DNA of 64,000 bases from Blastococcus sp. PRF04-17 (GTDB taxonomy: Bacteria; Actinomycetota; Actinomycetes; Mycobacteriales; Geodermatophilaceae): assembly GCF_023016265.1 (NCBI RefSeq), contig NZ_CP095412.1:3472001-3536000 (forward strand). The letters run 5' to 3'. Positions 1-9,021 of this stretch are shown in pieces (positions within the stretch are counted from its first letter, which is position 1; each line of letters starts with the position of its first letter). Below the pieces are notes generated by a model. It ran no database searches, was not told the DNA's origin, and worked only from the letters and a program-made list of their open reading frames with translations. Position numbers and translations under genes: made by a program.

Positions 1-1586
1 GCGCAGGGGCTGTTCAGCGTCGTCCCGACCATCTTCGGGCTGCCCGAGGGGCGCATCGAGCACGAGGCCTGCGAGTCCGACGGCCATCCCGCCTGCGTCT
101 ACGTCGTCAGCTGGGACCGCCGGTCCCGGCTCCCGCGACGGCGGCGGGACAGGGCCGATGACCCCGAGCTGCGCGCGCTGCGCGGACAGCTGCGGATCCT
201 CCAGTCCACGGCGACCGAGCTCACGGCCAGCGAGGACATCGACACCGCGCTCGAGCGCATCGTGACCCGGGCCGCGGAGGCCGTGCTCGCGCCGTCCTAC
301 CTCCTCGCCGTCCGCGCCCCCGATGACGGGAAGACCCTGGTGCACAGCTCCGGCGTGCCCGGGCCCGAGGTCGGGGCGCTCGCCGCGACGCTGCTCGCCG
401 GCGGTGACCTGGGCCCGAACGCCGTCGTGGTGGACGTCGCCTCGGCGCGCCGCCAGCACGGCCGCCTGGCCGCCATCTACCCGGACGGCAACGGCGCGAT
501 GGGGGAGGAGGCCTCGATGCTCGCGGCCTACGCGGGCCATGCCGCGGCCACCCTCGACCTCATCATCGCGCTCGGTGGCGCACGGCAGGAGGCCGAGCGG
601 GCCAGTGCCCTGCTGTCGCTGGCGCACGATCTCGCCGCAGCGACGGAGGCCGACGCCGTCGCCGACATCGTGACCAGGTCGCTGCCGCGCATCGTCGGCT
701 GCACGAGCGCCGGCATCCTGCTGTGGGATCCCGCGGCCGGCCGGCTCCGGAGCCAGTCGTCGTTCGGCCTCACCCAGCGCGCGCACGAGTTCATGCTCGC
801 GTCGCCCCTGGACCCCGACGACACCCCGGAGCTGGTCGGCATGCTGACCGACCGCGAGCCCCGCATCATCGGCGCCTCCAGCAGCCCGGCGCTGCGGCAC
901 CTCCTGGAGGGGGCCGGCGTCTCCGACGCCGTCGCGGTTCCGCTCGTGGCGGGGACGACGTTCCTGGGTGTCGCGACGGCGAGCTGGCAGACCGGGGAGG
1001 CGCCGCCCTCCCTGGCCGGTGACGTCCTCGTCCGCCTGCGCGGCGTGGGCGACCAGGCCGCGACGGCATTGCAGAAGGCCCGCCTGCTCGAGACCGTCAG
1101 CCACCAGGCGACGCACGACGCGCTCACCGGGCTGCCCAACCGGGTGCTGTTCCTCGAGCGTCTGGCGGAGGCGATCCCCGCGGCTGCCCGCGGAGCCCAG
1201 CTGGCGGTGCTCTTCTGCGACCTCGACCGCTTCAAGCAGGTCAACGACACGCTCGGCCACGCGGCCGGCGACGAACTGCTGCGTCAGGTCGCGGCGCGGC
1301 TGGGCGGCGTCGTCCGACCCGGTGACACCGTCGGCGGCTGAGCGGCGACGAGTTCGCCATCGTCCTGCCCGGCCTCGCCGACCCCGAGGACGCCCGCCGG
1401 CTCGCCGACCGGGTCGCCGCCTGCTTCGACGAGACGTTCCGGCTCGACGGCACGGACGTCGAGATGGGCACCAGCGTGGGCGTCGCCGTCCTCACTCCCG
1501 GCTCGGCGGCCAGCGCGGAGCAGCTGCTCCGCGAGGCGGACGCCGCGATGTACCGGGACAAGCAGCAGAAGACCCGGCGCTCCTAG
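1..1586 (+). CDS. GAF-GGDEF diguanylate cyclase, 5' end outside window, frameshifted
   Basis: The frame is open from base 1, so the start lies upstream. The first residues carry a Cys-x8-Cys-x-Tyr-x-Val-x3-Trp-like motif (EACESDGHPACVYVVSW) of the kind seen at the end of V4R/HNOB-like sensor domains. GAF-like sequence follows (about bases 250-1080), then a GGDEF domain starting at THDALTGLPNR. The frame breaks at about 1330-1338 and resumes as RLSGDEFAIVLPG, ending at 1586. One added G restores DTVGRLSGDEF. The active-site motif is SGDEF, and the RxxD inhibitory site (RPGD) sits five residues before it, as in c-di-GMP-inhibited cyclases. Function (c-di-GMP synthesis from two GTP) is inferred from the family. 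The stop overlaps the convergent phosphatase stop through a shared CTAG. Confidence 0.85.
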
Positions 1587-2415
1587 TCCCGGAGGCGGGA
1601 CCGCAGAGCCGCCTGCTCGTCGGCTCCGAAGCCGTGCGCCGTCAGCCACCCGGTCGGGCCGCCGTACCGCTCGTCGAGCAGCGTGAGCACCCGGTCCATG
1701 GTGGCGGCACGCGGTGTGTGGCTGGCGACGTCGCGGGTGACCATGTCCTCGGCATAGGTCGGGGACGCCGCCAGCTTGGCGACCAGCGCCTCGATGACGT
1801 CGGCGGTCATCGCGTAGTCGGCGACGATCTCCTCGTGGCCGACGCCGGCCACCGCCAGCGCGAAGGCGCACACCACGCCGGTCCGGTCCTTGCCCGCTGC
1901 GCAGTGCACCACCGAGGCGCCCTCCGGGGTCTCGGTGAGGGCGCGCAGCGCGGCCACCACGTTGACCGCCCGCTGGCCGAGGTAGCCCAGGTAGGAGCGC
2001 ACCGCGGGGGCTCGCCCTGGTCGTGCTCGGCCACCTGGCGCGGGAGCAGGGTCTCCGCCCAGCCCTCGGGCAGGTCGGGCAGGTACTCGGCCTCCTCGAC
2101 GGCGAAGACGTCGGTGTGCTGGCCCCGCTCGGGCAGCAGGGTGAAGTGCCGGTGCGTGACCTCGGCGACCTCGCGCAGCGGACCGCGGCCCTCCAGCAGG
2201 ATCTCGGCGGTCGTGCGCAGGTCGATCACCTCGCGCACGCCGAGCTCGTCGACCAGCCGCCGGACGTCGTCCTCGCTCAGGGTCTGCAGGTTGTCGCTGC
2301 GCAGGATGCGACCGGACGCCGTCCGCCCGCCGTCGGTCGTGGGCAGTCCGCCGAGGTCGCGGGTGTTCGTGGTGCCGTCGAGCCGCACCCAGCGGCCGGT
2401 CTGCGTCGAAGTCAC
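1583..2415 (-). CDS. Tyrosine-protein phosphatase (Y_phosphatase3-like), frameshifted
   Basis: The protein begins VTSTQTGRWVRLDGTTNTRDLGGL, the usual opening of actinobacterial protein tyrosine phosphatases (DGTxNxRDLGG). It ends with the catalytic P-loop HCAAGKDRTGVV and a helical tail ending RSRLRD. The P-loop Cys is the predicted nucleophile and the Arg binds phosphate. The N-terminal and C-terminal halves lie in different frames. They join after EHDQGEPP at the C5 run opposite bases 2006-2010; one extra C gives EPPAVRSYLGYLG. The GTG start overlaps the preceding stop as GTGA, so it is probably co-transcribed with the upstream gene. Substrate unknown: either protein phosphotyrosine or phosphoinositide-like molecules are possible in this family. 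Confidence 0.85.
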
Positions 2416-3406
2416 CCGACAGAAGGTACTTGGCGAGGTACTCGGCGCGGTCCCGACGAACAGGGGCCGGAGGCTCCCCGAGGAGGGACGGCGGGGCTGC
2501 GCCCGAGCCGGGACGGCACCTGGCCGGGGTGTCGTCCGGTAGGGCGACGATGTCGTCGCAGACGTCGACCAGGCGCTGCCGCAGGACGGCGCCGCGCTCG
2601 GCGAAGGCGCGCTGCGCGGCGGCGTACTCCGCCTTGCCCTCCGGCGTCTCGACGGCGACCGGCTCGTAGCCGTGGTCGCGCAGGTCGTAGGGCGAGGCGC
2701 GCATGTCCAGCTCGCGGATCTCGATCGCCAGTTCGAAGCAGTCGGTCAGCAACTCGCCCGGGGTGGCCGGGCCGAGCTTGCCGGCCCACTTGTAGAGGTC
2801 CATGCCGGCGTGCAGGCAGCCCGGCTGCTCCAGGTCCGACTGCGACTCCCGCGTGGGCTGCAGCCGGTTGCGCCCGACGGCCTCCGGGGTGAAGAACCGG
2901 AACGCGTCGTAGTGGGTGCAGCGGATCGTGTGTGCCTCGACGACGGCGTCGGTGCCGGCGGGGCCGAGCCGCAACGGCACCGCGTGACGGGTCTGCCGGT
3001 CGCGGTACACCATCGCCCACTCGTGCAGCCCGAAGCAGCCGGTGGATGCCGGACGCGACGCCGTGGCGGCCAGCAGGTGGCGGATGAAGCGCAGCGTGTC
3101 CCCGCGATCGGCCACGTACGCGGCCACGTCCAGCCGGACCCCGTCGGCGTCCGCCCGGTACCAGCGCCACCGCGCGTGCGGCGCCGGCCCGTCGAGGACC
3201 GCCCCCGGGCCCGGGTGCCAGCGCCGCAGCCGGCCAGGCGTCTGCGAGTAGTAGGTGAACAGGAAGTCGAGCACCGGGTGCTTCTCGCCGCGGCGGCGGC
3301 GCTCCCGATGCGGGGCGATCCACCGGTCCATGCGCGCCTCGTGCGCCGCCGTCCGTGCGGTCCACTCCTCCACCGGCAGGTGGACGGGGGCGATGACCGG
3401 ACGCAC
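2412..3406 (-). CDS. Conserved actinobacterial protein commonly labelled 3-methyladenine DNA glycosylase
   Basis: GTG start at 3406 gives VRPVIAPVHLPVEEW. Conserved stretches include EKHPVLDFLFTYYS, RRWHPGPG, GCFGLHEWAMVY, HYDAFRFFTP, LEQPGCLHAGMDLYKWAGKL and RASPYDLRDHGYEPV. The whole family carries the 3-methyladenine glycosylase name in databases, but I see no helix-hairpin-helix or AlkA/Tag signature, so that activity is doubtful. The conserved part ends near base 2550 (DVCDDIVALPDD), exactly where a dispersed repeat begins. In the same frame no stop follows. A one-base shift inside the repeat would end the gene at a TGA at 2412 that overlaps the GTG of the phosphatase. Treat the C-terminal 40-45 residues as repeat-derived and uncertain. 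Confidence 0.7.
2464..2552 (-). repeat. Dispersed repeat family R1, copy 1
   Basis: Reading on the minus strand, this segment begins CATCGTCGCCCTACCGG, continues CCAGGTGCCGTCCCGGC, and ends near GGGAGCCTCCGGCCCC. It matches the segments at 58427-58520 and 62806-62875. It sits at the 3' end of the glycosylase-like gene in the same orientation as that gene, as do the other copies. It is GC-rich and able to fold. Confidence 0.75.
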
Positions 3407-3484
3407 CCGACCAGGGTAGGAGGCGCTCCGGAGGGAACTGCGAGACTCGGTCGTCCGACCTCTTCCCACCCCGCGGAGTGACCC

Positions 3485-4209
3485 ATGCGTGTGCGGAGCC
3501 CCGACCGCCGCAACCTGCTGGAGGAGCGCGTCGCCCTGATCGTCGGCGGGGCGGGGAGCCTGGGGCTGGCTACCGCGCGGTTGTTCCTCAAGGAGGGCGC
3601 CCGCGTCGTCCTGGCCGACCGCGAGGCGCGCGCCCTCAAGGCGGCGGAGTCGGCCCTCGACGACGTGAACGTGGCCGGCGTCGTCGGGGATCCCTCCCGC
3701 GAGGGCGACGTCGTCGCCGCGACGGACGCGGTGCTCGACCGGCACGGGCGGCTCGACGTCGTGGTGGTCGACACCGGCACCCCTGCCGCTCCGGGGCCGG
3801 TCACCGCGCTCGATGCCGGGGAGTTCGACCGCTTCCTGGCCGTCCACGTCCGCGGCACGTTCCTCGCCTGCAAGCACGGCCTGCGCGTGCTCGAGGACGG
3901 CGGCAGCGTGGTGATCGTCTCCGGCGTGTCCGGGCTGCGCGCCGAGGCCGGCGCGAGCGCGGCCGCGGCGGTGGAGCACGCGCAGGTCGGGCTGATGCGC
4001 TCGCTCGCGAAGGAGGCGGCGGGCCGCGGATCCGGGTCAACACCGTGCACCCGGGGTCGCCGGAGCCGTCCGCCGACTTGGCCCGGGTCCCGCTCGGCCG
4101 GCTGGTGCGGGCCGACGAGATCGCACGCTCGGTGCTCTACCTCGCCTCGGCGCAGAGCAGCTTCACCACCGGCACGACGCTGGTGGTCGACGGCGGGCTC
4201 ACGGCGTAG
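3485..4209 (+). CDS. SDR-family protein with degenerate catalytic site, frameshifted
   Basis: The Rossmann start is VALIVGGAGSLGLATARLF and the C-terminus is SVLYLASAQSSFTTGTTLVVDGGLTA, both typical of short-chain dehydrogenases of about 240 residues. The usual NNAG motif reads VDTG. In the region that should hold YxxxK (SAYxASKHAxxG) the sequence is SAAAAVEHAQVG, so both catalytic Tyr and Lys are replaced. The frame breaks at about 4027 (GRGSGS versus GRGIRVNTVHPG); one added G repairs it. ATG at 3485 follows a GGAG at 3474-3477. It is divergent from the glycosylase-like gene. It is probably not an active oxidoreductase; it may be a binding or structural paralogue. Confidence 0.8.
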
Positions 4210-4217
4210 CAGAAGGA

Positions 4218-4266
4218 CCCCGTCCCTCTCACCGCTCGCGGGCTCGCGGCGAGCCTCCGGACGGGG
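4218..4266. terminator. Hairpin between convergent genes
   Basis: CCCCGTCC (4218-4225) pairs with GGACGGGG (4259-4266). Inside lies a second stem, GCTCGC/GCGAGC. It sits between the SDR stop and the stop of the small acidic gene on the other strand, so it may serve both. Confidence 0.55.
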
Positions 4267-4269
4267 CCG

Positions 4270-4443
4270 TCAGTCGGGCTCGTTGCCCGGCCGGACGACG
4301 CCGTCGTCCTTCTGGGCCTCGTCGTCGGTGGTCAGCGTGGCGTCGCTCCCGCCGCCGTCCCCGTTACCCGTCTGGTCGTCGGCCACGGGCCCGTCGGTCG
4401 TGTCCGGCGACTCGCGGTAGCCGGTGGGGTCGGACTCGCTCAT
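4270..4443 (-). CDS. Small acidic hypothetical protein (57 aa)
   Basis: The product starts MSESDPTGYRESPDTTDG and ends VVRPGNEPD. It is rich in Asp, Gly, Thr and Pro, with no hydrophobic segment and probably disordered. Its ATG overlaps the stop of the next upstream gene (ATGA at 4440-4443), which supports translation by coupling. I do not recognise a family. Similar low-complexity acidic proteins are encoded at 4440-4703, 7204-7368 and 17481-17647. Confidence 0.55.
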   Translation of the reverse strand: MSESDPTGYRESPDTTDGPVADDQTGNGDGGGSDATLTTDDEAQKDDGVVRPGNEPD

Positions 4444-4703
4444 GCCTCTGGTCCTCCGGATCGGGGGGTGGGCCCGTCGACCTCGCCGGACGCCCCGGCG
4501 CCCCGGGCGCGGGCCACGTCGCTGTCGGCGCCCGCGGGCAGGTCGTCGTCGTGGGCGGCGTCGCGCTCGACGGCGTCCTCACGGGTCAGCGGCACGTCGT
4601 CGAAGCCCGTGCCGGTGGAGCTGTTGTCGCCCGTGCCGGACGACGTGGGGATGTCCTGCTGCAGCCGGTCGCTGCCTGCCGGGTCGGTCATGAACCCGCT
4701 CAT
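4440..4703 (-). CDS. Small acidic hypothetical protein (87 aa)
   Basis: The product MSGFMTDPAGSDRLQQDIPT... is Asp/Gly/Ser/Thr-rich with no membrane segment or known motif. A second in-frame ATG four codons in (4691) is an equally good start. It follows the fadE5 terminator hairpin, so it probably has its own promoter. Its stop overlaps the start of the 57-residue gene. Function unknown; predicted disordered. Confidence 0.5.
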   Translation of the reverse strand: MSGFMTDPAGSDRLQQDIPTSSGTGDNSSTGTGFDDVPLTREDAVERDAAHDDDLPAGADSDVARARGAGASGEVDGPTPRSGGPEA

Positions 4704-4730
4704 GCCCGCCCCGGACCGGCGGAAACGGCG

Positions 4731-4765
4731 GACGGCCGCCGTCCCTCGTCGGGACGGCGGCCGTC
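4731..4765 (-). terminator. Strong hairpin downstream of fadE5
   Basis: A perfect 15-bp stem, GACGGCCGCCGTCCC with its complement, closes a 5-nt loop (TCGTC). It lies 18-52 bases past the fadE5 stop and separates it from the small acidic genes. There is no clear U tract, as is common in actinobacteria. Confidence 0.7.
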
Positions 4766-4782
4766 GACGGGCCGTCCGGGGC

Positions 4783-6627
4783 TCAGAACGCCGCCTCGTC
4801 GATCTCCATCAGCGCGTTGTCGGTGTTCTCGGCGATCAGGCGCTCGGCGGTCAGCCGCGGCAGGATCTGCGTGCAGAAGAAACGGGTCGCGGCGAGCTTG
4901 CCCTCGTAGAAGGACCGGTCATTCCCGCCGACCTCGCTGCCGAGCGCTGCCAGGGCGACCTCCGACTGGCGGATCAGCAGCCATGCGGTGATCAGATCAC
5001 CGGTGGCCAGCAGCAGCCGGGAGGTGTTCTGGCCCACCTTGTACAGGTTCGCCATGTCCTCCTGGGCGGCGGTCAGGTCGGCGAACATCGCGGTGAGCAT
5101 GCCCTGCACGTCCTGCAGTGCCGTGGCCAGCAGCGCCCGCTCCTCCTTGAGCCGGCCGTTGCCGACCTCGGCGTCGATCGTGGCCTGGATCTGCGTGGCG
5201 AGCCAGGTCAGCGCGACACCGCCGTCCTTGACGATCTTCCGGAAGAAGAAGTCCTGGCCCTGGATCGCGGTCGTGCCCTCGTAGAGGGTGTCGATCTTGG
5301 AGTCGCGGATGTACTGCTCGATCGGGTAGTCCTGCAGGTAGCCCGACCCGCCGAGGGTCTGCAGCGACTCGGCGGTCAGCAGCTGGGTGGCGCGCTCGGA
5401 GCCGAATCCCTTGACGATCGGCAGCAGCAGGTCGTTGACCCGCTCGGCGAGCCTGGCCTCCTCGCTGTCGGCCGTGCCGGCGGCCTCGGCCTCGACGACC
5501 TGGTCGCGGAAGCTCGCCGCGTACAGGTAGAGGGCGCGCATGCCCTCGGCGTACGCCTTCTGCGTCATCAGCGAGCGGCGGACGTCGGGGTGGTGGGTGA
5601 TGGTGACCCGCGGGGCGTCCTTGCTCGTCGCGGTCAGGTCGGCGCCCTGGACGCGGCTCTTCGCGTAGTCCAGTGCGACCTGGTAGCCGGCCGACAGGGT
5701 CGCGATGGCCTTGGTGCCCACGAACATGCGGGCGTGCTCGATGACCTTGAACATCTGCGCGATGCCGTCGTGCACCTCGCCGACCAGCCAGCCCTTCGCC
5801 GGCACCGGGCCGTCGCCGAAGGTGAGCTCGCAGGTCGTGGAGACCTTGAGGCCCATCTTCTTCTCGACGTTGGTGACGAAGACGCCGTTGCGCTCGCCCA
5901 GCGCGCCGGTCGCGAGGTCGACGTGGAACTTGGGGACGACGAACAGCGACAGGCCCTTGGTGCCGGCCTTCGCGCCCTCCGGGCGGGCCAGGACGAGGTG
6001 GATGATGTTGTCGCTCAGGTCGTGCTCGGCCGACGTGATGAACCGCTTCACGCCCTCGATGTGCCAGGAGCCATCCGCCTGCTGCACGGCCTTGGTGCGG
6101 CCGGCGCCGACGTCGGAGCCGGCGTCGGGCTCGGTGAGCACCATGGTGGCGCCCCACTTGTGCTCGAGCATGAGCTCGGCCAGGCGCTTCTGGTCGTCGG
6201 TGCCCAGCTCGTGCAGGACGGCGGCGAACGCGGCCCACGAGCCGTACATGAAGACGGCGGGGTTCGCGCCCAGCACCATCTCGAAGGCGCCCCAGGTCAG
6301 GGCGTGCGGAGCGCCGAAGCCACCGAGGTGCTCGGGGAGGTCGAGCCGGTACCACTCGCCGGCCTCCAGCGCGCGCACGGACTTCTTGAAGGACTCGGGC
6401 AGCGTCACCGAGTTCGTGGCCGGGTCGAACACCGGCGGATTGCGGTCGGCGTCCTCGAACGACTCGGCCAGTGGGCCCTCGGCGAGGCGACGGATCTCGG
6501 CCAGCACACCGCGGGCGGTCTCGGCGTCCATCTGCTCGAAGGGGCCGGTGCCGAACTTGTCCTTGGTGTCGAGGAACTCGAAGAGGTTGAACTCGAGGTC
6601 CCGGAGGTTGGCGGTGTAGTGGCTCAT
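4783..6627 (-). CDS. fadE5: Acyl-CoA dehydrogenase, FadE5 type
   Basis: The 614-residue product aligns by eye along its length with mycobacterial FadE5: it starts [19 protein letters not shown] and has [60 protein letters not shown] and [17 protein letters not shown]. The catalytic base is the Glu in [19 protein letters not shown] long C-terminal helical extension ending LMEIDEAAF is specific to this subfamily. It oxidises acyl-CoA to trans-2-enoyl-CoA with FAD, passing electrons to electron-transfer flavoprotein (ETF); FadE5 accepts a broad range of chain lengths. It is monocistronic, with a terminator downstream and a pair of operator-like sites 44-78 bases upstream that recur before the etfD-like gene. 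Confidence 0.95.
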   Translation of the reverse strand: MSHYTANLRDLEFNLFEFLDTKDKFGTGPFEQMDAETARGVLAEIRRLAEGPLAESFEDADRNPPVFDPATNSVTLPESFKKSVRALEAGEWYRLDLPEHLGGFGAPHALTWGAFEMVLGANPAVFMYGSWAAFAAVLHELGTDDQKRLAELMLEHKWGATMVLTEPDAGSDVGAGRTKAVQQADGSWHIEGVKRFITSAEHDLSDNIIHLVLARPEGAKAGTKGLSLFVVPKFHVDLATGALGERNGVFVTNVEKKMGLKVSTTCELTFGDGPVPAKGWLVGEVHDGIAQMFKVIEHARMFVGTKAIATLSAGYQVALDYAKSRVQGADLTATSKDAPRVTITHHPDVRRSLMTQKAYAEGMRALYLYAASFRDQVVEAEAAGTADSEEARLAERVNDLLLPIVKGFGSERATQLLTAESLQTLGGSGYLQDYPIEQYIRDSKIDTLYEGTTAIQGQDFFFRKIVKDGGVALTWLATQIQATIDAEVGNGRLKEERALLATALQDVQGMLTAMFADLTAAQEDMANLYKVGQNTSRLLLATGDLITAWLLIRQSEVALAALGSEVGGNDRSFYEGKLAATRFFCTQILPRLTAERLIAENTDNALMEIDEAAF

Positions 6628-6670
6628 CTGGTGGCGCTCCCGTGCTCCGTGCCGGTGGGCGGCGGTTATC

Positions 6671-6705
6671 TACTCGCCAGTAACAACGGTATTACCCACC
6701 AGTAG
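6671..6705 (-). promoter_or_regulatory. Paired operator-like sites upstream of fadE5
   Basis: TACTCGCCAGTAAC (6671-6684) and TTACCCACCAGTAG (6692-6705) are two imperfect palindromes of the form TTAC-N5/6-AGTA, 21 bases apart (two helical turns). The first matches the site at 35645-35658 upstream of the etfD-like gene at 13 of 14 positions. The shape suits a TetR-type repressor. The regulator is not identified here. Confidence 0.6.
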
Positions 6706-6773
6706 CAACGAGCAAGGCAGCGCGCGGTGACACGCCCGGACGGGGTGATCTCGTTCCGGTTCCGAGCGCCTGC

Positions 6774-7163
6774 TCAGCGGTTCCTGCGCCGCCGGACCGC
6801 CATGACGGCGTCGAGGAGCCCGACGATCAGCCCACCCAGGGCGGCGGCGATGAGCAGGGCGACGACGAGGGGTGCGCGGACGTCGGTGAAGACCAGGCTG
6901 ATGTCCACCGTCTGGGTGTTGAACATGACGAAGAGGACGAGCACCACCGTCACGAACACCAGCAGCGCCGCGGCCAGCCCCCGGCCGATGGTCCGGCCGG
7001 GCGAGCGCCCGGAGCCGGTGGTCTCGGCAGGCCGGGTCGTGGGCGGAGAGGTGGCCGGGCCCGTGGCGGTGGCCGGCGGCGGGCTCGGTCGGTCGCGGCC
7101 GAGGGAGCCGGGATTCGGGGTCGAGCCGGGGGTGCCGGCGGGGCGTGGATCGGGAGTGCTCAC
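6774..7163 (-). CDS. LapA-domain (DUF1049) membrane protein
   Basis: The 129-residue product has a Pro/Thr/Gly-rich cytoplasmic N-terminus (about 55 residues). Two membrane helices follow: GLAAALLVFVTVVLVLFVMF and PLVVALLIAAALGGLIVGLL. The signature between them, FNTQTVDISLVFTDVRAPL, is characteristic of the lipopolysaccharide-assembly protein A/DUF1049 domain. It ends in a basic cluster (RRRRNR). In actinobacteria without LPS the role is unknown; a membrane-scaffolding part is plausible. Confidence 0.8.
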   Translation of the reverse strand: MSTPDPRPAGTPGSTPNPGSLGRDRPSPPPATATGPATSPPTTRPAETTGSGRSPGRTIGRGLAAALLVFVTVVLVLFVMFNTQTVDISLVFTDVRAPLVVALLIAAALGGLIVGLLDAVMAVRRRRNR

Positions 7164-7203
7164 ATCCCTGAGTGTGGCGGCGCCGGGCCTCCTCCGCAGC
7201 AGG

Positions 7204-7368
7204 TCAGTGCGCGTCGGGCTCGGTCCCCGCCGGTGGATAGCTGGGACCGGCCACGCCGCTGGCCGGTCCGTCCTCGCCGCCCTGGGACTGCTTGTCCCCG
7301 ACCGGCGCCGTCTCGGTGCCGAGGGGGTGGGCGTCGCGCTCGTCGTCGTCCGGTGTCGGCATCGTCAT
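7204..7368 (-). CDS. Small acidic hypothetical protein (54 aa)
   Basis: The product MTMPTPDDDERDAHPLGTET... ending AGTEPDAH is acidic and Gly/Pro-rich. ATG at 7368, or the in-frame ATG at 7362, could start it; no strong ribosome site is visible. The frame is open further upstream, but only through repeat R2, so the longer start is unlikely. No family recognised. Confidence 0.45.
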   Translation of the reverse strand: MTMPTPDDDERDAHPLGTETAPVGDKQSQGGEDGPASGVAGPSYPPAGTEPDAH

Positions 7369-7424
7369 GCGGTCATCGTCGCCCGGCGGCGGGCGCGCAG
7401 CCACTCCGTCGGCCGGCCTGGCCA

Positions 7425-7506
7425 TGATCAGGGAACCTGATCGCCCAGCGTCCTCCCTCACCGCCCACCATGAGGGAGGACGCCGCATGATCAGGGACCC
7501 TGATCG
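7425..7506. repeat. Dispersed repeat family R2, copy A (palindrome-hairpin-palindrome)
   Basis: The order is: GATCAGGGAACCTGATC (7426-7442); a 12-bp hairpin, CGTCCTCCCTCA with TGAGGGAGGACG (7449-7482, 10-nt loop); then GATCAGGGACCCTGATC (7489-7505). The same three-part design recurs at 54779-54860. It lies between two minus-strand genes. Confidence 0.85.
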
Positions 7507-7515
7507 TGGCCGCAG

Positions 7516-7940
7516 TCAGGCGTCGAGGGCCGGGCCGGGCTCGTGACGAGGGTGCCCGGCGGTCCGCTCGCGCTGCTTCATCCGCGCCTCGAACACGTGC
7601 CGGTCGCCCCCGAGAGTTCGTCGCGCGCGCGCCGGTCGAACGAGCGGAAGGCGCTCCAGTAGTTGTCGTCGAAGTCCTCGACGATCTGGAAGGTCCAGCG
7701 ATCGGCGATGACGTTGCGCCCGACGAGATCGCGGTCCAGGTCGTCGGCGAGCGCGCCGTGGCCGGCCTTCCGCAGGAGCTCCACCGCCTCCTGGAGCTGG
7801 CGGTCGGCCTTGCCGGTCAGCTGGTGGAACGCGTAGAGGAAGCCACGGGCCTGGTCGACGGTCTCGAGGGCCTCGGACAGCTTGCCGAGCCCCTCGACCG
7901 TGGTGTCGTCGAGGTCGGGGCGGGAGCGATCGGTCGTCAC
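7516..7940 (-). CDS. Conserved actinobacterial hypothetical protein, frameshifted near 3' end
   Basis: The product begins MTTDRSRPDLDDTTVEGLGKL. It contains ARGFLYAFHQLTGKADRQLQEAV and LVGRNVIADRWTFQIVEDFDDNYWSAFR, which I recognise as a conserved but uncharacterised actinobacterial family. The frame runs off after DELSG. One added base in the 5-C run at 7607-7611 (plus strand) restores GGDRHVFEARMKQRERTAGHPRHEPGPALDA and a stop at 7516, which is the usual family ending. Mostly helical, soluble; function unknown. Confidence 0.75.
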
Positions 7941-7977
7941 CCGCCCATCGTGCGGGCCGGGCCAGCGACCTGCCCGC

Positions 7978-8601
7978 TCAGGCCTCGCCGGTCGCGATGC
8001 CGATCAGCCGCTCGGCCAGCTGACGGCCGTGGGACGCCGGACCGTCGGGTCCGAGCAGCCCGCCGGACAGGTACATGCCGTCGATGATCAGGTGGAGCTG
8101 CGCGGCGAGATCCTCGCCGCGGCCGGGTGCGATCTGCTCCGACAGGCGCTCGAGCCGGCTGTAGAGCTCGAACTTGTAGTCGGCGGCGGCGCTGCGGGCC
8201 GGGTGCTGCGGGTCGTCGTACTCGCTGCTGACGTTGTTGAACGGGCAGCCGCGGAAGCCGGTGCGCGTGACGTCGCGCTCGACGGCGTCCACGACGGACA
8301 GGAGTGCGGCCCGCGGGTCGCCTTCCAGCCGCACCAGCTCGGCGTCGACGAAGGCGAGCACCGTGGCGGCCTTGCGCGCGAGGTAGGCGCCGACCAGGTC
8401 GTCCTTGCTCTTGAAGAGCCGGTAGACCGTCATCTTGCCCAGGCCGGTCTCGCGGACCAGCTCGTCCATGCCCACGCTGCGGGAGCTCCGTCCGGCGAAG
8501 AGCCGTTCGGCGGTGTCGAGCACGATGGCCTGGCGCTCGGCGCGCGAGCGTCGAACGGGGGCCGTGGTGTCGGCGGCGTCGAGCTTGAGGGCGGCGGTCA
8601 C
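7978..8601 (-). CDS. TetR/AcrR-family transcriptional regulator
   Basis: The N-terminal helix-turn-helix is RQAIVLDTAERLFAGRSSRSVGMDELVRETGLGKMTVYRLFKSK (written here as one region, about residues 25-65). The C-terminal ligand domain has GFRGCPFNNVSSEYDD and HPAR, typical of the TetR_C YxaF-like group. I prefer the GTG at 8601 (207 aa). The open frame reaches a GTG at 8646, but the added codons have unusually AT-rich third positions. A perfect palindrome, TGGTGCACCA (8610-8619), lies just upstream of 8601 and could be an autoregulatory operator. Target genes unknown. Confidence 0.85.
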   Translation of the reverse strand: MTAALKLDAADTTAPVRRSRAERQAIVLDTAERLFAGRSSRSVGMDELVRETGLGKMTVYRLFKSKDDLVGAYLARKAATVLAFVDAELVRLEGDPRAALLSVVDAVERDVTRTGFRGCPFNNVSSEYDDPQHPARSAAADYKFELYSRLERLSEQIAPGRGEDLAAQLHLIIDGMYLSGGLLGPDGPASHGRQLAERLIGIATGEA

Positions 8602-8791
8602 GTCAGCGATGGTGCACCACCGGCGTGACGGAGCAGTTCGCGGCACGCCGAAGATGGTTGCGCTGTGTGACTAGAGGCGTCCGGGTTATGCGGGGCGGCG
8701 GGGGGACCTGATGCCCGTGTGACAGCGGAGCGTCATGAACGGCCCGGTTCCTCCTACCTCGGAGGCTCGGTGCGGGCCCCGGCGACGGGGG

Positions 8792-8929
8792 CTAGTCGCG
8801 GCGGGTGCGGCGCGGGTTGGCGAGCAGCCGCGCCATGGTGGCGGCGGTCGCCTGCTGGGTGCGCGACTCCTCGGTCTGCGCGGCCTCCGCGTCGCCTGAG
8901 ACGCCTACCTCGTGCTGCGTGTTCGCCAT
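8792..8929 (-). CDS. Possible small protein (45 aa)
   Basis: ATG at 8929 would give MANTQHEVGVSGDAEAAQTE... ending LLANPRRTRRD: an acidic first half and a basic tail. The ribosome site is weak and I recognise no family. It occupies the gap between the TetR gene and the LLM oxidoreductase and could be non-coding. Confidence 0.3.
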   Translation of the reverse strand: MANTQHEVGVSGDAEAAQTEESRTQQATAATMARLLANPRRTRRD

Positions 8930-9021
8930 GCCGACCAGCCTGCCCTCGCCCTCCGCGGCGAAAACAGCCCCGATCGCGTGATCCTCGTTACGGAGACTGA
9001 GAGTTCCCTCACCCGCCGGAC

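Noticed and set aside
2412-3406. 3-methyladenine DNA glycosylase activity for this gene.
   Set aside because: The name is inherited from database labels. No glycosylase fold or active-site motif is visible, so I keep it only as a label.
4468-6705. A 745-codon open frame on the strand opposite fadE5, and similar long antisense frames elsewhere (for example 33599-35587 opposite etfD).
   Set aside because: Such frames are a by-product of very high GC codon use. Their translations are compositionally biased and match no family, while the opposite strand encodes clear enzymes.
7978-8601. Assigning the TetR gene at 7978-8601 as the repressor of fadE5.
   Set aside because: It is close to fadE5, but its own upstream region has TGGTGCACCA and not the TTAC-N5-AGTA motif. 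Proximity alone is not evidence.
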